From Alteromonas sp. ALT199 (lineage in GTDB: Bacteria > Pseudomonadota > Gammaproteobacteria > Enterobacterales > Alteromonadaceae), in the NCBI RefSeq assembly GCF_018619335.1, contig NZ_JAHHDX010000043.1:33844-97843 (forward strand): a DNA stretch of 64,000 nt. Direction: 5' to 3'. Numbering within the stretch: position 1 is the first letter of the stretch; every line of letters begins with the position of its first letter. The translations under genes were made by a program, and so were the position numbers. This document shows positions 24,219-33,053 of the stretch, piece after piece. The notes under the pieces were generated by a model, which was given only the letters and a program-made list of their open reading frames with translations, did not search any database and was not told the origin of the DNA.

Positions 24219-26045
24219 GTGATTAAAGAAAAGGTTCCCAACAGGCAAACACTTACTCAGTGGTGTAAGGATATGGATAGCGCGCACACGCTTGGCTTGC
24301 GCCGTTCTCTTATGTCACAAGTCGTAGTTAAGTGTTTGTCGCTTTTTTCTTTAATTATTGGCTTTTACTACTTTTCTAACATTGCACAAGACTGGGTGGT
24401 GAATAAAACACCCGCGTTACAAAGTGATGTAGCGGGCTTATCTGTTTGCTTGGGAATAACCTGGGTGCTTCAAGGCGTAGCGAATCGCTTGTCGTGCCAA
24501 GCGAAAGGCTCGGTGCTCAACAAGCTGGAGCAAAAGTTAAGTAAGGTGTTTGTTTCCCGCCAACATGCCTTGGTTCGACAGCACTCAGTTTATTATTGGC
24601 AAACGCTATGGTTACAGCATCTACAAGCTTTTACAGATTGGGCATTGGAATATCGTGTTCAGCAAACAATAGCCGTTGTAGTGCCTTTATTAGCATTAAC
24701 CGTAATTTTTTATGTCAATCCGGTAATTGGTTTTGGGTTACTTATCACACTTCCTGTTGTACCGCTTTTCATGATTATTGTGGGAAAAGGTGCGGCTGCA
24801 CTGCATCGTAAACATTTTGTTGCTCTTGAAAGGCTAGGAAGCTTGTTTACAGACCGTTTAGCGGCGCTACCTATGCTGGCAAATTTTCAGGCACACCAAA
24901 GACAGACAGTTCTGCTAAAAGAAGCGAGTGAAAACTTAAATACCCGTACCATGCGCGTGGTCAGTGTCGCGTTTTTATCTAATAGCGTACTCGACTTTTT
25001 TGCCACGCTTGCTGTGGCGTTGGTTGCGGTATTTATTGGGTTTTCGCTACTTGGTGAGCTTGAAATTGGGCCTTCTATAACCTTGCAGCAAGGCTTATGG
25101 GTTTTACTTACCGTACCTTTACTACTAAGTGAAATGAGAAAACTTGGGCAGATATATCATCAAAAAGCACAGGCTGAAGCAGCGCAAGAAGAACTGGCTC
25201 CCTTGTACTCAAACGTGCCCAATACGGTTCTACTACAATCTCATGCTCAAAGCGCCGATAACCCTGAGGAAATGTCACGGTTGCTAGATGCATCTAACTT
25301 CAACGTGTTCGACTTGCGTGACCCTGCTTCAATTAATGGAGGGCACGTACAACCTGCCTTACTAAATGCTAGCTCCTTGAAAATTTCAAAAGGCGATAAG
25401 GTGCTCCTTAGTGGGAAATCTGGAGCGGGGAAAACCTTATTGCTAGAAGCGCTTAGCGGTCAAAGGCCGGCAACTCATAAATTCGAACAGTCAGTAGTGT
25501 GGATCACGCAGCACCCTGTTATTACGCCAGGTACAGTGCGAGAAAACTTATGCCTTAACGATAATTATTCTGACGACACCTTAGTTAAAGCTCTTCAAAA
25601 TGTTGAGCTTGAAACCTGGCTAGCACTATTGCCCTACGGGCTTGATACGGTAATGACAGACTACCCTCAACTTTCTGGCGGTGAAGCACAACGATTGTCA
25701 CTGGCAAGAGCGCTATTGCGTGACGAAAGTATCTGGCTTCTCGACGAGCCAACTGCGCATTTACCCGATGAGCAACATAATAGGCTAGCTCAGTTGATTA
25801 AGCGTTTAGGCGAGAGCAAAACGTTGATATGGGCCTCTCATAAAGCATTGCCAAGTAATTGGTTTAATCAGTTTTGGTCGATTGAGAAAAAAGCGTCGAT
25901 AAGCCATGAAAAAAGCAGATCGGGTGATGAAAAAGGTGATTGTGACGTAGGCAGCAGCAATAGCAATGCAGTTAGTGTAGTGAAAGTAGTAAATAGTATT
26001 GTAAATAAAAAAGGCGGCCTATCAGAAAAGGAGCGTAAGTTTTGA
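24219..26045 (+). CDS. cydD: Thiol-reductant ABC exporter, CydD subunit
   Basis: A 608-residue half of the heterodimeric CydDC exporter, which moves cysteine/glutathione-type reductants to the periplasm and is needed to assemble cytochrome bd. Six membrane spans fill the first half. The ATPase has Walker A SGKSGAGKT, signature LSGGEAQRLSLARALL and Walker B SIWLLDEPTAHL. The start is uncertain: the GTG at 24219 has a weak ribosome site. A charged tail follows the ATPase. It overlaps cydC by 4 bp. Confidence 0.9.
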   Translation: MIKEKVPNRQTLTQWCKDMDSAHTLGLRRSLMSQVVVKCLSLFSLIIGFYYFSNIAQDWVVNKTPALQSDVAGLSVCLGITWVLQGVANRLSCQAKGSVLNKLEQKLSKVFVSRQHALVRQHSVYYWQTLWLQHLQAFTDWALEYRVQQTIAVVVPLLALTVIFYVNPVIGFGLLITLPVVPLFMIIVGKGAAALHRKHFVALERLGSLFTDRLAALPMLANFQAHQRQTVLLKEASENLNTRTMRVVSVAFLSNSVLDFFATLAVALVAVFIGFSLLGELEIGPSITLQQGLWVLLTVPLLLSEMRKLGQIYHQKAQAEAAQEELAPLYSNVPNTVLLQSHAQSADNPEEMSRLLDASNFNVFDLRDPASINGGHVQPALLNASSLKISKGDKVLLSGKSGAGKTLLLEALSGQRPATHKFEQSVVWITQHPVITPGTVRENLCLNDNYSDDTLVKALQNVELETWLALLPYGLDTVMTDYPQLSGGEAQRLSLARALLRDESIWLLDEPTAHLPDEQHNRLAQLIKRLGESKTLIWASHKALPSNWFNQFWSIEKKASISHEKSRSGDEKGDCDVGSSNSNAVSVVKVVNSIVNKKGGLSEKERKF

Positions 26046-27628
26046 GTAACGATAAACCCGCTTATCTAACTATACTACTTGCTCTTTTACACGGCATAGC
26101 AGGGGTTAGTATTCTTGTTATTTCTTCGTGGTTTATCGCGATTAGTGCTATTGCCCCATTGGGTTTTAACTATGTAATACCTGCTGTGGTTATTCGTGTA
26201 TTGGCCCTTCTTCGTATAGCGTCAGGTTATGCCAGTATGTGGGTTGGACACAACGACTTGCTAGCACGTATTGCAAAAGAGCGTTTGCTCGTTTTTCGCC
26301 AGCTAGAAAACAATCAAATTGCTGATAAGGCGTACACCACGGAAGCATTAGCTCAGCATACCGAGGAGCTGGCGGGTAAATGGATTGCATGGGTTGCACC
26401 TTTATCAAGCGTGATATTTATATTCTCAGGCTTGTGCGTTACGGCAATGTACTTCGCCCTCCCTGGAACATTTTTTATAGTGGCACTGTTTGTTACCTGG
26501 TTAGCTGCTGTGGTAGTGCAGGGCTTGGGCGCATTAACTATTGCGAACGAGGCCAATAAAGCAAACAAGCAGTTTCGTCAGCAATCTGCCGACTTTTTCA
26601 ATCGCAGTGCCATTTGGCACCTCGACAAATCGATGGTTCAAAGTGACGCTGCAGCATCAAACCCCAAGAGCAACAAAATACCGAGTGCTAACCAGGTATG
26701 GCGCTATCAACTCGCGCAAAAAGCTAAGGCACAAAGTGCAGCGTGGTGGTTTCAGGGTATAGCGTTTTTATTTGTTACTTTAGTTATGTCCGGTGTTTTA
26801 CCCGTGACCTCGGCTTTTGTATTTGCGCCTGTCGCTATAATTGTACCTATGGTCTTATTAGCGGCACCAGACTGGGCAAGTACTGGCTTTTTAAGTGTAA
26901 GTAAATTTGCGCAGTACAAACAAAGCGTCGGTGTCCTCAAAAAACTAAACGCTACGCCAATTAAGCAATACCGTGATAGAGAGATAAAACATTCACTTAG
27001 TTTGATTCAGTATTCGGCTAAGGGTCGTCATGCAAGTATGGTTAATGCGTCGCTACCGGCGAAGGGTACTGTTTGTATTTCGGGAGCATCAGGATGCGGT
27101 AAGTCATCGTTACTACAGTCAATTATTGGATTATTGCCAGCAACAGGGCAGCGTGAAATAGATGGGGTAAGCATGCCAGAGGGCATGGTGACAAACTGGC
27201 GCTATGTAGAGCAGGAGCCTATTGTATTGTCGGGCAGTGTGTCGTTAAACCTAGATCCTGCAGGTAACAATATTTCACAACATGACATGAGTGAATTGTT
27301 GACTCAGCTTGGGTTGAAAGAGATTTTGCCCTTAACGAACTGGGTAGGTAAAGCTGGAAGACCTCTATCTGGTGGAGAGCAAAAACGTTTGGCATTAGCT
27401 CGCGCAATATTAGCAAAACCACCAGTTCTTGCCGTAGATGAGCCTTTTGAAGGGTTGGATTCTTACACACAACAAAAGGTGAGCGAGGTACTAAATAGTC
27501 TTTCTGCTACTACATTGATTTTAGTTGCATCCCACACAACACCAGACGCACTTAATGTAAAAACGCACCTTCAACTAAGCGAAGCAAATACTAAAACCTT
27601 GTTGCACACAAAGTGTGCTACTTCATAG
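26042..27628 (+). CDS. cydC: Thiol-reductant ABC exporter, CydC subunit
   Basis: A 528-residue partner of CydD with N-terminal membrane spans and a C-terminal ATPase: Walker A SGASGCGKSS, signature LSGGEQKRLALARAIL, Walker B VLAVDEPFEGLD. The TTG start at 26042 overlaps the cydD stop, with GGAG about 9 bases upstream. Its last 11 bp overlap the end of the convergent sugar porter gene, so the two stop codons lie within each other's coding sequence and no terminator separates them. Confidence 0.92.
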   Translation: MSNDKPAYLTILLALLHGIAGVSILVISSWFIAISAIAPLGFNYVIPAVVIRVLALLRIASGYASMWVGHNDLLARIAKERLLVFRQLENNQIADKAYTTEALAQHTEELAGKWIAWVAPLSSVIFIFSGLCVTAMYFALPGTFFIVALFVTWLAAVVVQGLGALTIANEANKANKQFRQQSADFFNRSAIWHLDKSMVQSDAAASNPKSNKIPSANQVWRYQLAQKAKAQSAAWWFQGIAFLFVTLVMSGVLPVTSAFVFAPVAIIVPMVLLAAPDWASTGFLSVSKFAQYKQSVGVLKKLNATPIKQYRDREIKHSLSLIQYSAKGRHASMVNASLPAKGTVCISGASGCGKSSLLQSIIGLLPATGQREIDGVSMPEGMVTNWRYVEQEPIVLSGSVSLNLDPAGNNISQHDMSELLTQLGLKEILPLTNWVGKAGRPLSGGEQKRLALARAILAKPPVLAVDEPFEGLDSYTQQKVSEVLNSLSATTLILVASHTTPDALNVKTHLQLSEANTKTLLHTKCATS

Positions 27629-29192
27629 CATCGTGTTCAAAGTTTCTTGTAATGTCTTCTAAGCTTCTTCCCTTAGTTTCAGGAAAGAGCTTAGCAACCA
27701 AAATTAAGCTGATTAATGCAAAACTGCCGTAAATGGCAAATGTTGTGGCTGCGCCTAAGTTTGCTAATTCCCAAGGAAAGATAATTTGAACGAGAAAGCT
27801 GGTTAATGAGTTAATGACGCCCACCAAAGAAATAGCTAAACCGCGAGTTTGATTAGGGAAAATCTCGGCAAGCATTGCCCACATCACAGGGCCTAAAGAC
27901 ATAGCAAAAGAGGCGACAAACGCAATTATGCCAAAGAGCACCAAGGGCGCGTTCATATTTATACTACTAGTAAGCAATGGCTGCTGGTAGGTATCAAACT
28001 CTTCACTTGATAGAACGGTGTTAAGTGCCCGTTTAAACTCCACGTCCGAATAATACACATCGTTTGTTAGAGGCTCTAATTTACTTGCTACACTGGGCGT
28101 CTCTTGTTGGATAGTACTAACGGCAGCTTGCTGGACTTGGTATGTGGCTTGTTTAAACCCATAGGTGCATATAGCCATACTTATCACTACCCCAGAGAGA
28201 CCTATTAACAGCAAGGGCTTTCTGCCCCACTTATCAATTGTCAGCATAGCCACTACAGTGAAAGCCACATTCACCACGCCAATCCAAACCGCCTGCATGA
28301 AAGCGGCGTTGGTACCTACACCGCTTTGTTCAAAAATAGTGGGTGCATAGAAAAAGATAACGTTGATGCCGGTAATTTGCTGTGCAATGGCAATAATGAT
28401 TCCCACCATCAAAGGAAAACGCATAGCTTTGGCTTTTAAAAAGCCAAGGCGCTCACGTAGTGACCAAGACTTCTCATTAAGCGAAGATGCAATATCCTTA
28501 ACCAAGGCATGGGCTTGCGTCTTATCGAAAAGGCGGTTTATCACCTGCTCTGCTTCTTCTTGCCTACCTTTTAATACCAACCATCGAGGGCTGCGTGGGA
28601 TAGTAAATAGCAGGCCAAACCACAGTGCGGCTGGAATGACTTCAAGACCTAGCATGTAGCGCCATAGATGAGCGTCTAAACCCCAATCGGTAACCCAAGC
28701 TGCTCCACTGCCGCTAAGCTGCAGCAAGTAGTAGTTAGTGAAATAGGACAGGGCGAAACCAAACACAATGTTGAGTTGATTCACCGATACCATTTTTCCA
28801 CGGTTTTGTGGTGAGCTAATCTCTGAAATATATAGTGGGGCAATGATTAGCGAGCAAAATGCTATGCCGCCAATAAACCGAGCAAGCACTAGCAGTTCGA
28901 AATTAGGGGCGAGGGCAGAGCCTATGGATGAAAGTAAATACAGGAAAGCGACAAGAATGAGGGCTTTTCGTCTGCCGATAGCATCGCTTATGCCGCCCGC
29001 AAAAAGCATGGCAACAAGTGCGCCCAACGTGGGTGAGCTGACTACAAAACCTTGCTGCCAATCACTTAGGTTAAACTCTGCGTCAATAAAGCCATTGGCT
29101 CCGGCTATTACGCTGGCATCAAAACCAAATATGAACCCACCAAGGGAAACAATGAGCGTGTAGTATAGCGAAGGAGACAGGGCTTTATTCAT
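27618..29192 (-). CDS. MFS sugar porter (sugar:H+ symporter family)
   Basis: A 524-residue sugar porter with 12 membrane spans and the hallmarks GGFIFGFDASVIAG, GGISDAIGRRKAL, RFIGGIAF, PRSPRWLVLKGR, QQITGINVIFFYAP, DKWGRKPLL and PETKGRSLEDI. A roughly 70-residue insert occurs in the second half around the loop before the ninth span (QVQQAAVSTIQQ to YQQPLLTS). It is the last gene of the unit GH1 - lacI - porter (1 bp after lacI), so it probably imports glucose or a gluco-disaccharide from beta-glucan. Confidence 0.92.
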   Translation of the reverse strand: MNKALSPSLYYTLIVSLGGFIFGFDASVIAGANGFIDAEFNLSDWQQGFVVSSPTLGALVAMLFAGGISDAIGRRKALILVAFLYLLSSIGSALAPNFELLVLARFIGGIAFCSLIIAPLYISEISSPQNRGKMVSVNQLNIVFGFALSYFTNYYLLQLSGSGAAWVTDWGLDAHLWRYMLGLEVIPAALWFGLLFTIPRSPRWLVLKGRQEEAEQVINRLFDKTQAHALVKDIASSLNEKSWSLRERLGFLKAKAMRFPLMVGIIIAIAQQITGINVIFFYAPTIFEQSGVGTNAAFMQAVWIGVVNVAFTVVAMLTIDKWGRKPLLLIGLSGVVISMAICTYGFKQATYQVQQAAVSTIQQETPSVASKLEPLTNDVYYSDVEFKRALNTVLSSEEFDTYQQPLLTSSINMNAPLVLFGIIAFVASFAMSLGPVMWAMLAEIFPNQTRGLAISLVGVINSLTSFLVQIIFPWELANLGAATTFAIYGSFALISLILVAKLFPETKGRSLEDITRNFEHDAMK

Positions 29193-29193
29193 T

Positions 29194-30195
29194 TTATAAG
29201 TTGCCTAATGTGTCCCTATCAACAACTTCTGGAACAAATAAGTGCTCAATTGGGATAGGACTTTTAATGTCATAAACATGTTCAAGTACCCAATAAGCGG
29301 CCATTTCTCCCATAGCGTGAATAGGGTTATTAATTGTTGTTAGTTTAGGATAGAGATAGCGCGAAAATAGCACGTTATCGAAACCAACAATGGAAAGCTG
29401 ATTTGGGATATCAAACCCAGCTTCTCGTGCCGCCGTCATTGCGCCAGAGGCCATTTCATCGTTTGCGCACACAAGCGCGGTGAAGTCTGGGAAGGTCGCT
29501 TGAAGGTGCTGCATCCCTTCCTGCCCCGTAGACTCATGGAAGTCACCTTCGAACAAGCTTTTGTTGTCAAATGTGAGCCCGGCTTCTTCAAGAGCTTTCT
29601 TGTGACCTGCAAGACGGTCGCTCGCATCTTTTTTAAATAGCGGACCGCTAATGTAAGCAATTTTAGTATGACCTGCGTCAATGGCCGCTTTTGTTGCTAA
29701 GTAACCGCCTTTTACGTTGTCTACAACAAAGCAATTTTGATCAAGCTCGTCTACTTTCCGGTTTATCACTACAACCGGAACTTTACTCTCGACGAGCTTT
29801 TTCAAGTAGTCGTCAGATACGGCCTCAGCGTGTAAGATAAGCGCATCACAACGGCGGCTTTTCAAGAATTCTATGGCTTCGTGTTCACGCTCTTCATCAA
29901 CGTGACCCGCTGTGATAATTACATGTTTACCGTTTTCTTTTAGCACATGCTCAACCGTGCTCATCAAGTCACCAAAGTATGAACCATGCAACTCGGAAAC
30001 CAGCAAACCTACGCTGTTGGTGCGGTTTGATGCCAGAGATTGGGCAATGGCGTTGGGCTGATAACCCAGCGATGCCATAGCGTCCTCTACTTTTTTACGG
30101 GTGCGTTCGCTTACTTTCGCGTTTCCATTCATAACGCGAGAGACGGTAGCCAGCGATACACCAGCTGCTTCTGATACTTGGTAAATTGTTGCCAT
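29194..30195 (-). CDS. LacI family repressor of beta-glucan genes
   Basis: A 333-residue LacI-type regulator. The DNA-binding headpiece is ATIYQVSEAAGVSLATVSRVMNG with a hinge helix near PNAIAQSLA, and a periplasmic-binding-protein-like sugar domain follows. It lies between GH1 and a sugar porter. The operators it most likely reads, TGTAAGCGCTTACA and close variants, occur in pairs at 31687-31732 and 43896-43949, so it should control both beta-glucan loci. The effector is probably glucose or a short beta-gluco-oligosaccharide. Confidence 0.93.
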   Translation of the reverse strand: MATIYQVSEAAGVSLATVSRVMNGNAKVSERTRKKVEDAMASLGYQPNAIAQSLASNRTNSVGLLVSELHGSYFGDLMSTVEHVLKENGKHVIITAGHVDEEREHEAIEFLKSRRCDALILHAEAVSDDYLKKLVESKVPVVVINRKVDELDQNCFVVDNVKGGYLATKAAIDAGHTKIAYISGPLFKKDASDRLAGHKKALEEAGLTFDNKSLFEGDFHESTGQEGMQHLQATFPDFTALVCANDEMASGAMTAAREAGFDIPNQLSIVGFDNVLFSRYLYPKLTTINNPIHAMGEMAAYWVLEHVYDIKSPIPIEHLFVPEVVDRDTLGNL

Positions 30196-30215
30196 ACGGT
30201 TTCTAGTAATTGTCC

Positions 30216-31574
30216 TTATTTAGTACCGCTAATGTACCCATTTATACGACTCTTCACCAGTTTTGAATATGCTAAAGCACTTTGTTTTAAGGTGCGTTTT
30301 TGTGTTTCGTAGTCAACATAAACAATACCGAAACGCTTTGAATAACCCAGCGCCCACTCAAAGTTGTCCATCAGGCTCCATGCAAAATACCCGCGAATGT
30401 CCACGCCCTTTTCCATAGCTTGGTTTACGGCATTTAAGTGAGTGTGAAAATAAGCCGTACGCGTATCATCTAAAACTTCACCGTTATTAAGGACATCGTC
30501 CATTGCCGCACCGTTTTCTGTAATGTAAATGGGCGGTAAGTCATAGCGCTCGTTGAGATCAACCAGCAGTTCGGTAAATGCATCAGGGGTAATTTCCCAG
30601 CCCATAGCGGTTAGCTTGTTTGTTACTGGTGGAACAATCTCGAACCAACCGTTACCATCACTTTGATACAGGGTGCGGGTGTAAAAATTAATACCCAAAT
30701 AATCGATAGGTTGAGAAATAATATCCATATCACCCTCAAGTATTTCTGGTTTACTACTATTATCGAGCATGTCGATAACGTCAGGGTATTTGCCTTCTAT
30801 AATCGGCTTTAAATACCACTGATTATGGTAGTCGTCGGCCAGCTCAGCAGCGCGATTATCTTCGCTAGAATTCGTTGTTGTATGGCAATTGCTAAAGTTA
30901 AGCACAATACCGTTTTGGCTATTCGGGCAGTGGTGGTTGATTACTTTTAATGCTAACCCATGTGCAAGCAGCAGGTGATGCGCTGCTTTACGCCCGTTGC
31001 CCATGCCTGTTTTTCCAGGCGCATGTATACCGGCTTCATAGCCTAAATAAGCAGAGCAAAATGGCTCGTTTAACGTAGCGTAAGAATAAACTTTCTCGCC
31101 CAATGCTTTTGCCACAGCTTCTGCGTATTTTTCAAATGCGTAGGCGGTATCGCGGTTTAACCAGCCGCCATTGTCTTCAAGATACTGCGGTAAATCCCAG
31201 TGATAAAGTGTAACGAACACTTTCATGCCGCGTTTAACGACTTCGTTAACTAGGTTGACGTAAAATTGCATACCGACTTCATTAACGGTGCCGTCTTGCA
31301 ACATGACGCGAGGCCAAGAGATAGACAGTCGATAGGCATCTACACCCAATGTATCGATAAGCGCTACATCTTCCTTCCAAAGCGCAACGTGATCGCAAGC
31401 TACATCACCGTTAGTTGCATCTGAAATAGCTCCGCTTTTTTCACAGAAGGCGTCCCAAATGCAGTCCAACCTTCCTTTTCTGTCACCTTCTATTTGAAAG
31501 CTTGATGTTGCTACACCAAACAGAAAGTCTCTAGAAAGCATCATAGAATTGGATGGAAGGTTAATGTCTTTCAT
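30216..31574 (-). CDS. GH1 beta-glucosidase
   Basis: A 452-residue cytoplasmic family 1 glycoside hydrolase that releases glucose from beta-gluco-oligosaccharides. The acid/base Glu170 lies in TLNEPF and the nucleophile Glu353 in YITENGAA; FLFGVATSSFQIEG at the N-terminus and AWSLMDNFEWALGYSKRFGI near the C-terminus are typical. There is no signal peptide. It heads a minus-strand unit with lacI and the sugar porter and diverges from the FHS transporter and GH3 unit. Confidence 0.95.
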   Translation of the reverse strand: MKDINLPSNSMMLSRDFLFGVATSSFQIEGDRKGRLDCIWDAFCEKSGAISDATNGDVACDHVALWKEDVALIDTLGVDAYRLSISWPRVMLQDGTVNEVGMQFYVNLVNEVVKRGMKVFVTLYHWDLPQYLEDNGGWLNRDTAYAFEKYAEAVAKALGEKVYSYATLNEPFCSAYLGYEAGIHAPGKTGMGNGRKAAHHLLLAHGLALKVINHHCPNSQNGIVLNFSNCHTTTNSSEDNRAAELADDYHNQWYLKPIIEGKYPDVIDMLDNSSKPEILEGDMDIISQPIDYLGINFYTRTLYQSDGNGWFEIVPPVTNKLTAMGWEITPDAFTELLVDLNERYDLPPIYITENGAAMDDVLNNGEVLDDTRTAYFHTHLNAVNQAMEKGVDIRGYFAWSLMDNFEWALGYSKRFGIVYVDYETQKRTLKQSALAYSKLVKSRINGYISGTK

Positions 31575-31686
31575 CGTAAAAATGTCCTAGCAATAACAAT
31601 TTCGTCATATTTGCTTTGCTAATCGCTAAGCAAATAACATCATATTTACATTGAATTCGATAACGCTTCATGTAATATCTACTCAA

Positions 31687-31732
31687 TGTAAGCGCTTACA
31701 AAATATTTCGTAGTAACATGTAAGCGCTTTCA
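31687..31732. promoter_or_regulatory. Paired LacI-type operators, GH1/FHS divergent region
   Basis: TGTAAGCGCTTACA (31687-31700, a perfect palindrome) and TGTAAGCGCTTTCA (31719-31732) lie 32 bp centre to centre, about three helical turns, in the 204-bp divergent gap. The spacing allows cooperative binding on one face of the DNA. The same motif recurs before the GH16 gene. Confidence 0.85.
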
Positions 31733-31778
31733 AATGTAAATTTATCATTAATTCGAAAAATAGCAACAGAGGTTACTT

Positions 31779-33041
31779 GTGGACACACCAGTGCAGCCGA
31801 ATATTTCATCCGCCCAAGAGCAAGGGGCAAACGGTGGTTACCGTTTTGCGTTAATCTCACTTACCACGTTGTTTTTCATGTGGGGGTTTATTACCTGTCT
31901 GAACGACATTCTTATTCCCTACCTAAAAGGGGCTTTTAACCTTAGCTTTACCCAAGCAATGTTGGTTCAATTCTGCTTCTTTAGCGCTTACTTCATCGTA
32001 TCGTTACCAGCAGGTATGGTTGTGTCGCGCATTGGTTATCAAAAAGGCATTGTGCTTGGCTTAGCGATAGCATGTGTAGGGTGCTTGCTATTTTTCCCAG
32101 CTGCTTCAAGCCAGATATATGGAATCTTTCTCTTAGCGCTTTTCGTTTTAGCTTCTGGAATAACTGTACTGCAAGTATCGGCTAATCCTTACGTAACAGC
32201 CCTTGGCGACCCTAAAACGGCGTCGTCACGGCTTACTATGACTCAAGCGTTTAACGCTTTTGGTACCACTGTAGCGCCATTCTTTGGCTCTTACCTTATT
32301 TATGGCGCCACAGGTGAGCACGGTGGCGGCACGCCGAGCGCCTCAGACGTGCAGGTACCATACTTAATACTAGCGGCATCGTTACTGCTACTTGCGCTAA
32401 TTTTTATGTATCTAAAGCTACCTAAGCTTAATCACACAGGCGCAAGTGCAGGTGTATTTAAAGGCGGCGCATGGCACCACAAACACCTTGTATTAGGTGC
32501 GGTGGGTATATTTATGTACGTAGGTGCTGAAGTTGCCATTGGTAGTATGCTAGTTAACTACTTGGCCAGCCCTGCGGTGGGCGGCCTAACTGAAGCTGGC
32601 GCGGCAAAACTGCTGGCGTATTACTGGGGTGGAGCCATGGTAGGGCGCTTTATCGGTGCTGTAGTCATGCAAAAAATCTCTGGTGGTTATGTATTGGCCT
32701 TTAATGCTTGTATAGCAATTGGTCTTATTTTGCTATCGCTTTCAAGTACGGGTGACTTAGCACTTTGGAGTATATTAGGCGTAGGTTTATTTAACTCAAT
32801 TATGTTCCCTACCATTTTCAGTCTTGCACTACAGCAACTAGGTAAGGACACGCCGCAAGGTTCAGGTATTTTGTGCCTGGCTATAGTGGGCGGTGCTATC
32901 GTTCCACTCTTTCAAGGTATGCTGGCCGACTCGATTGGGGTTACGCTTTCATTCCTATTACCCGCTTCGTGCTATCTTTACATCGCTTATTATGGCCTTG
33001 TAGGCAGTCGCGTATCTAAATTTCAAACCACTGAAAAGTAA
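31779..33041 (+). CDS. FHS family glucose/galactose-type MFS transporter
   Basis: A 420-residue 12-span transporter of the fucose/glucose/galactose:H+ symporter group. Motifs include [24 protein letters not shown] near the N-terminus, ANPYVTALG, and [15 protein letters not shown]. It starts at a GTG with CAGAGG upstream. It is followed 12 bp later by the GH3 gene and lies behind the paired LacI operators, so it likely imports glucose released by the exported GH3 enzyme. Confidence 0.9.
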   Translation: MDTPVQPNISSAQEQGANGGYRFALISLTTLFFMWGFITCLNDILIPYLKGAFNLSFTQAMLVQFCFFSAYFIVSLPAGMVVSRIGYQKGIVLGLAIACVGCLLFFPAASSQIYGIFLLALFVLASGITVLQVSANPYVTALGDPKTASSRLTMTQAFNAFGTTVAPFFGSYLIYGATGEHGGGTPSASDVQVPYLILAASLLLLALIFMYLKLPKLNHTGASAGVFKGGAWHHKHLVLGAVGIFMYVGAEVAIGSMLVNYLASPAVGGLTEAGAAKLLAYYWGGAMVGRFIGAVVMQKISGGYVLAFNACIAIGLILLSLSSTGDLALWSILGVGLFNSIMFPTIFSLALQQLGKDTPQGSGILCLAIVGGAIVPLFQGMLADSIGVTLSFLLPASCYLYIAYYGLVGSRVSKFQTTEK

Positions 33042-33053
33042 CGAGGATTAATA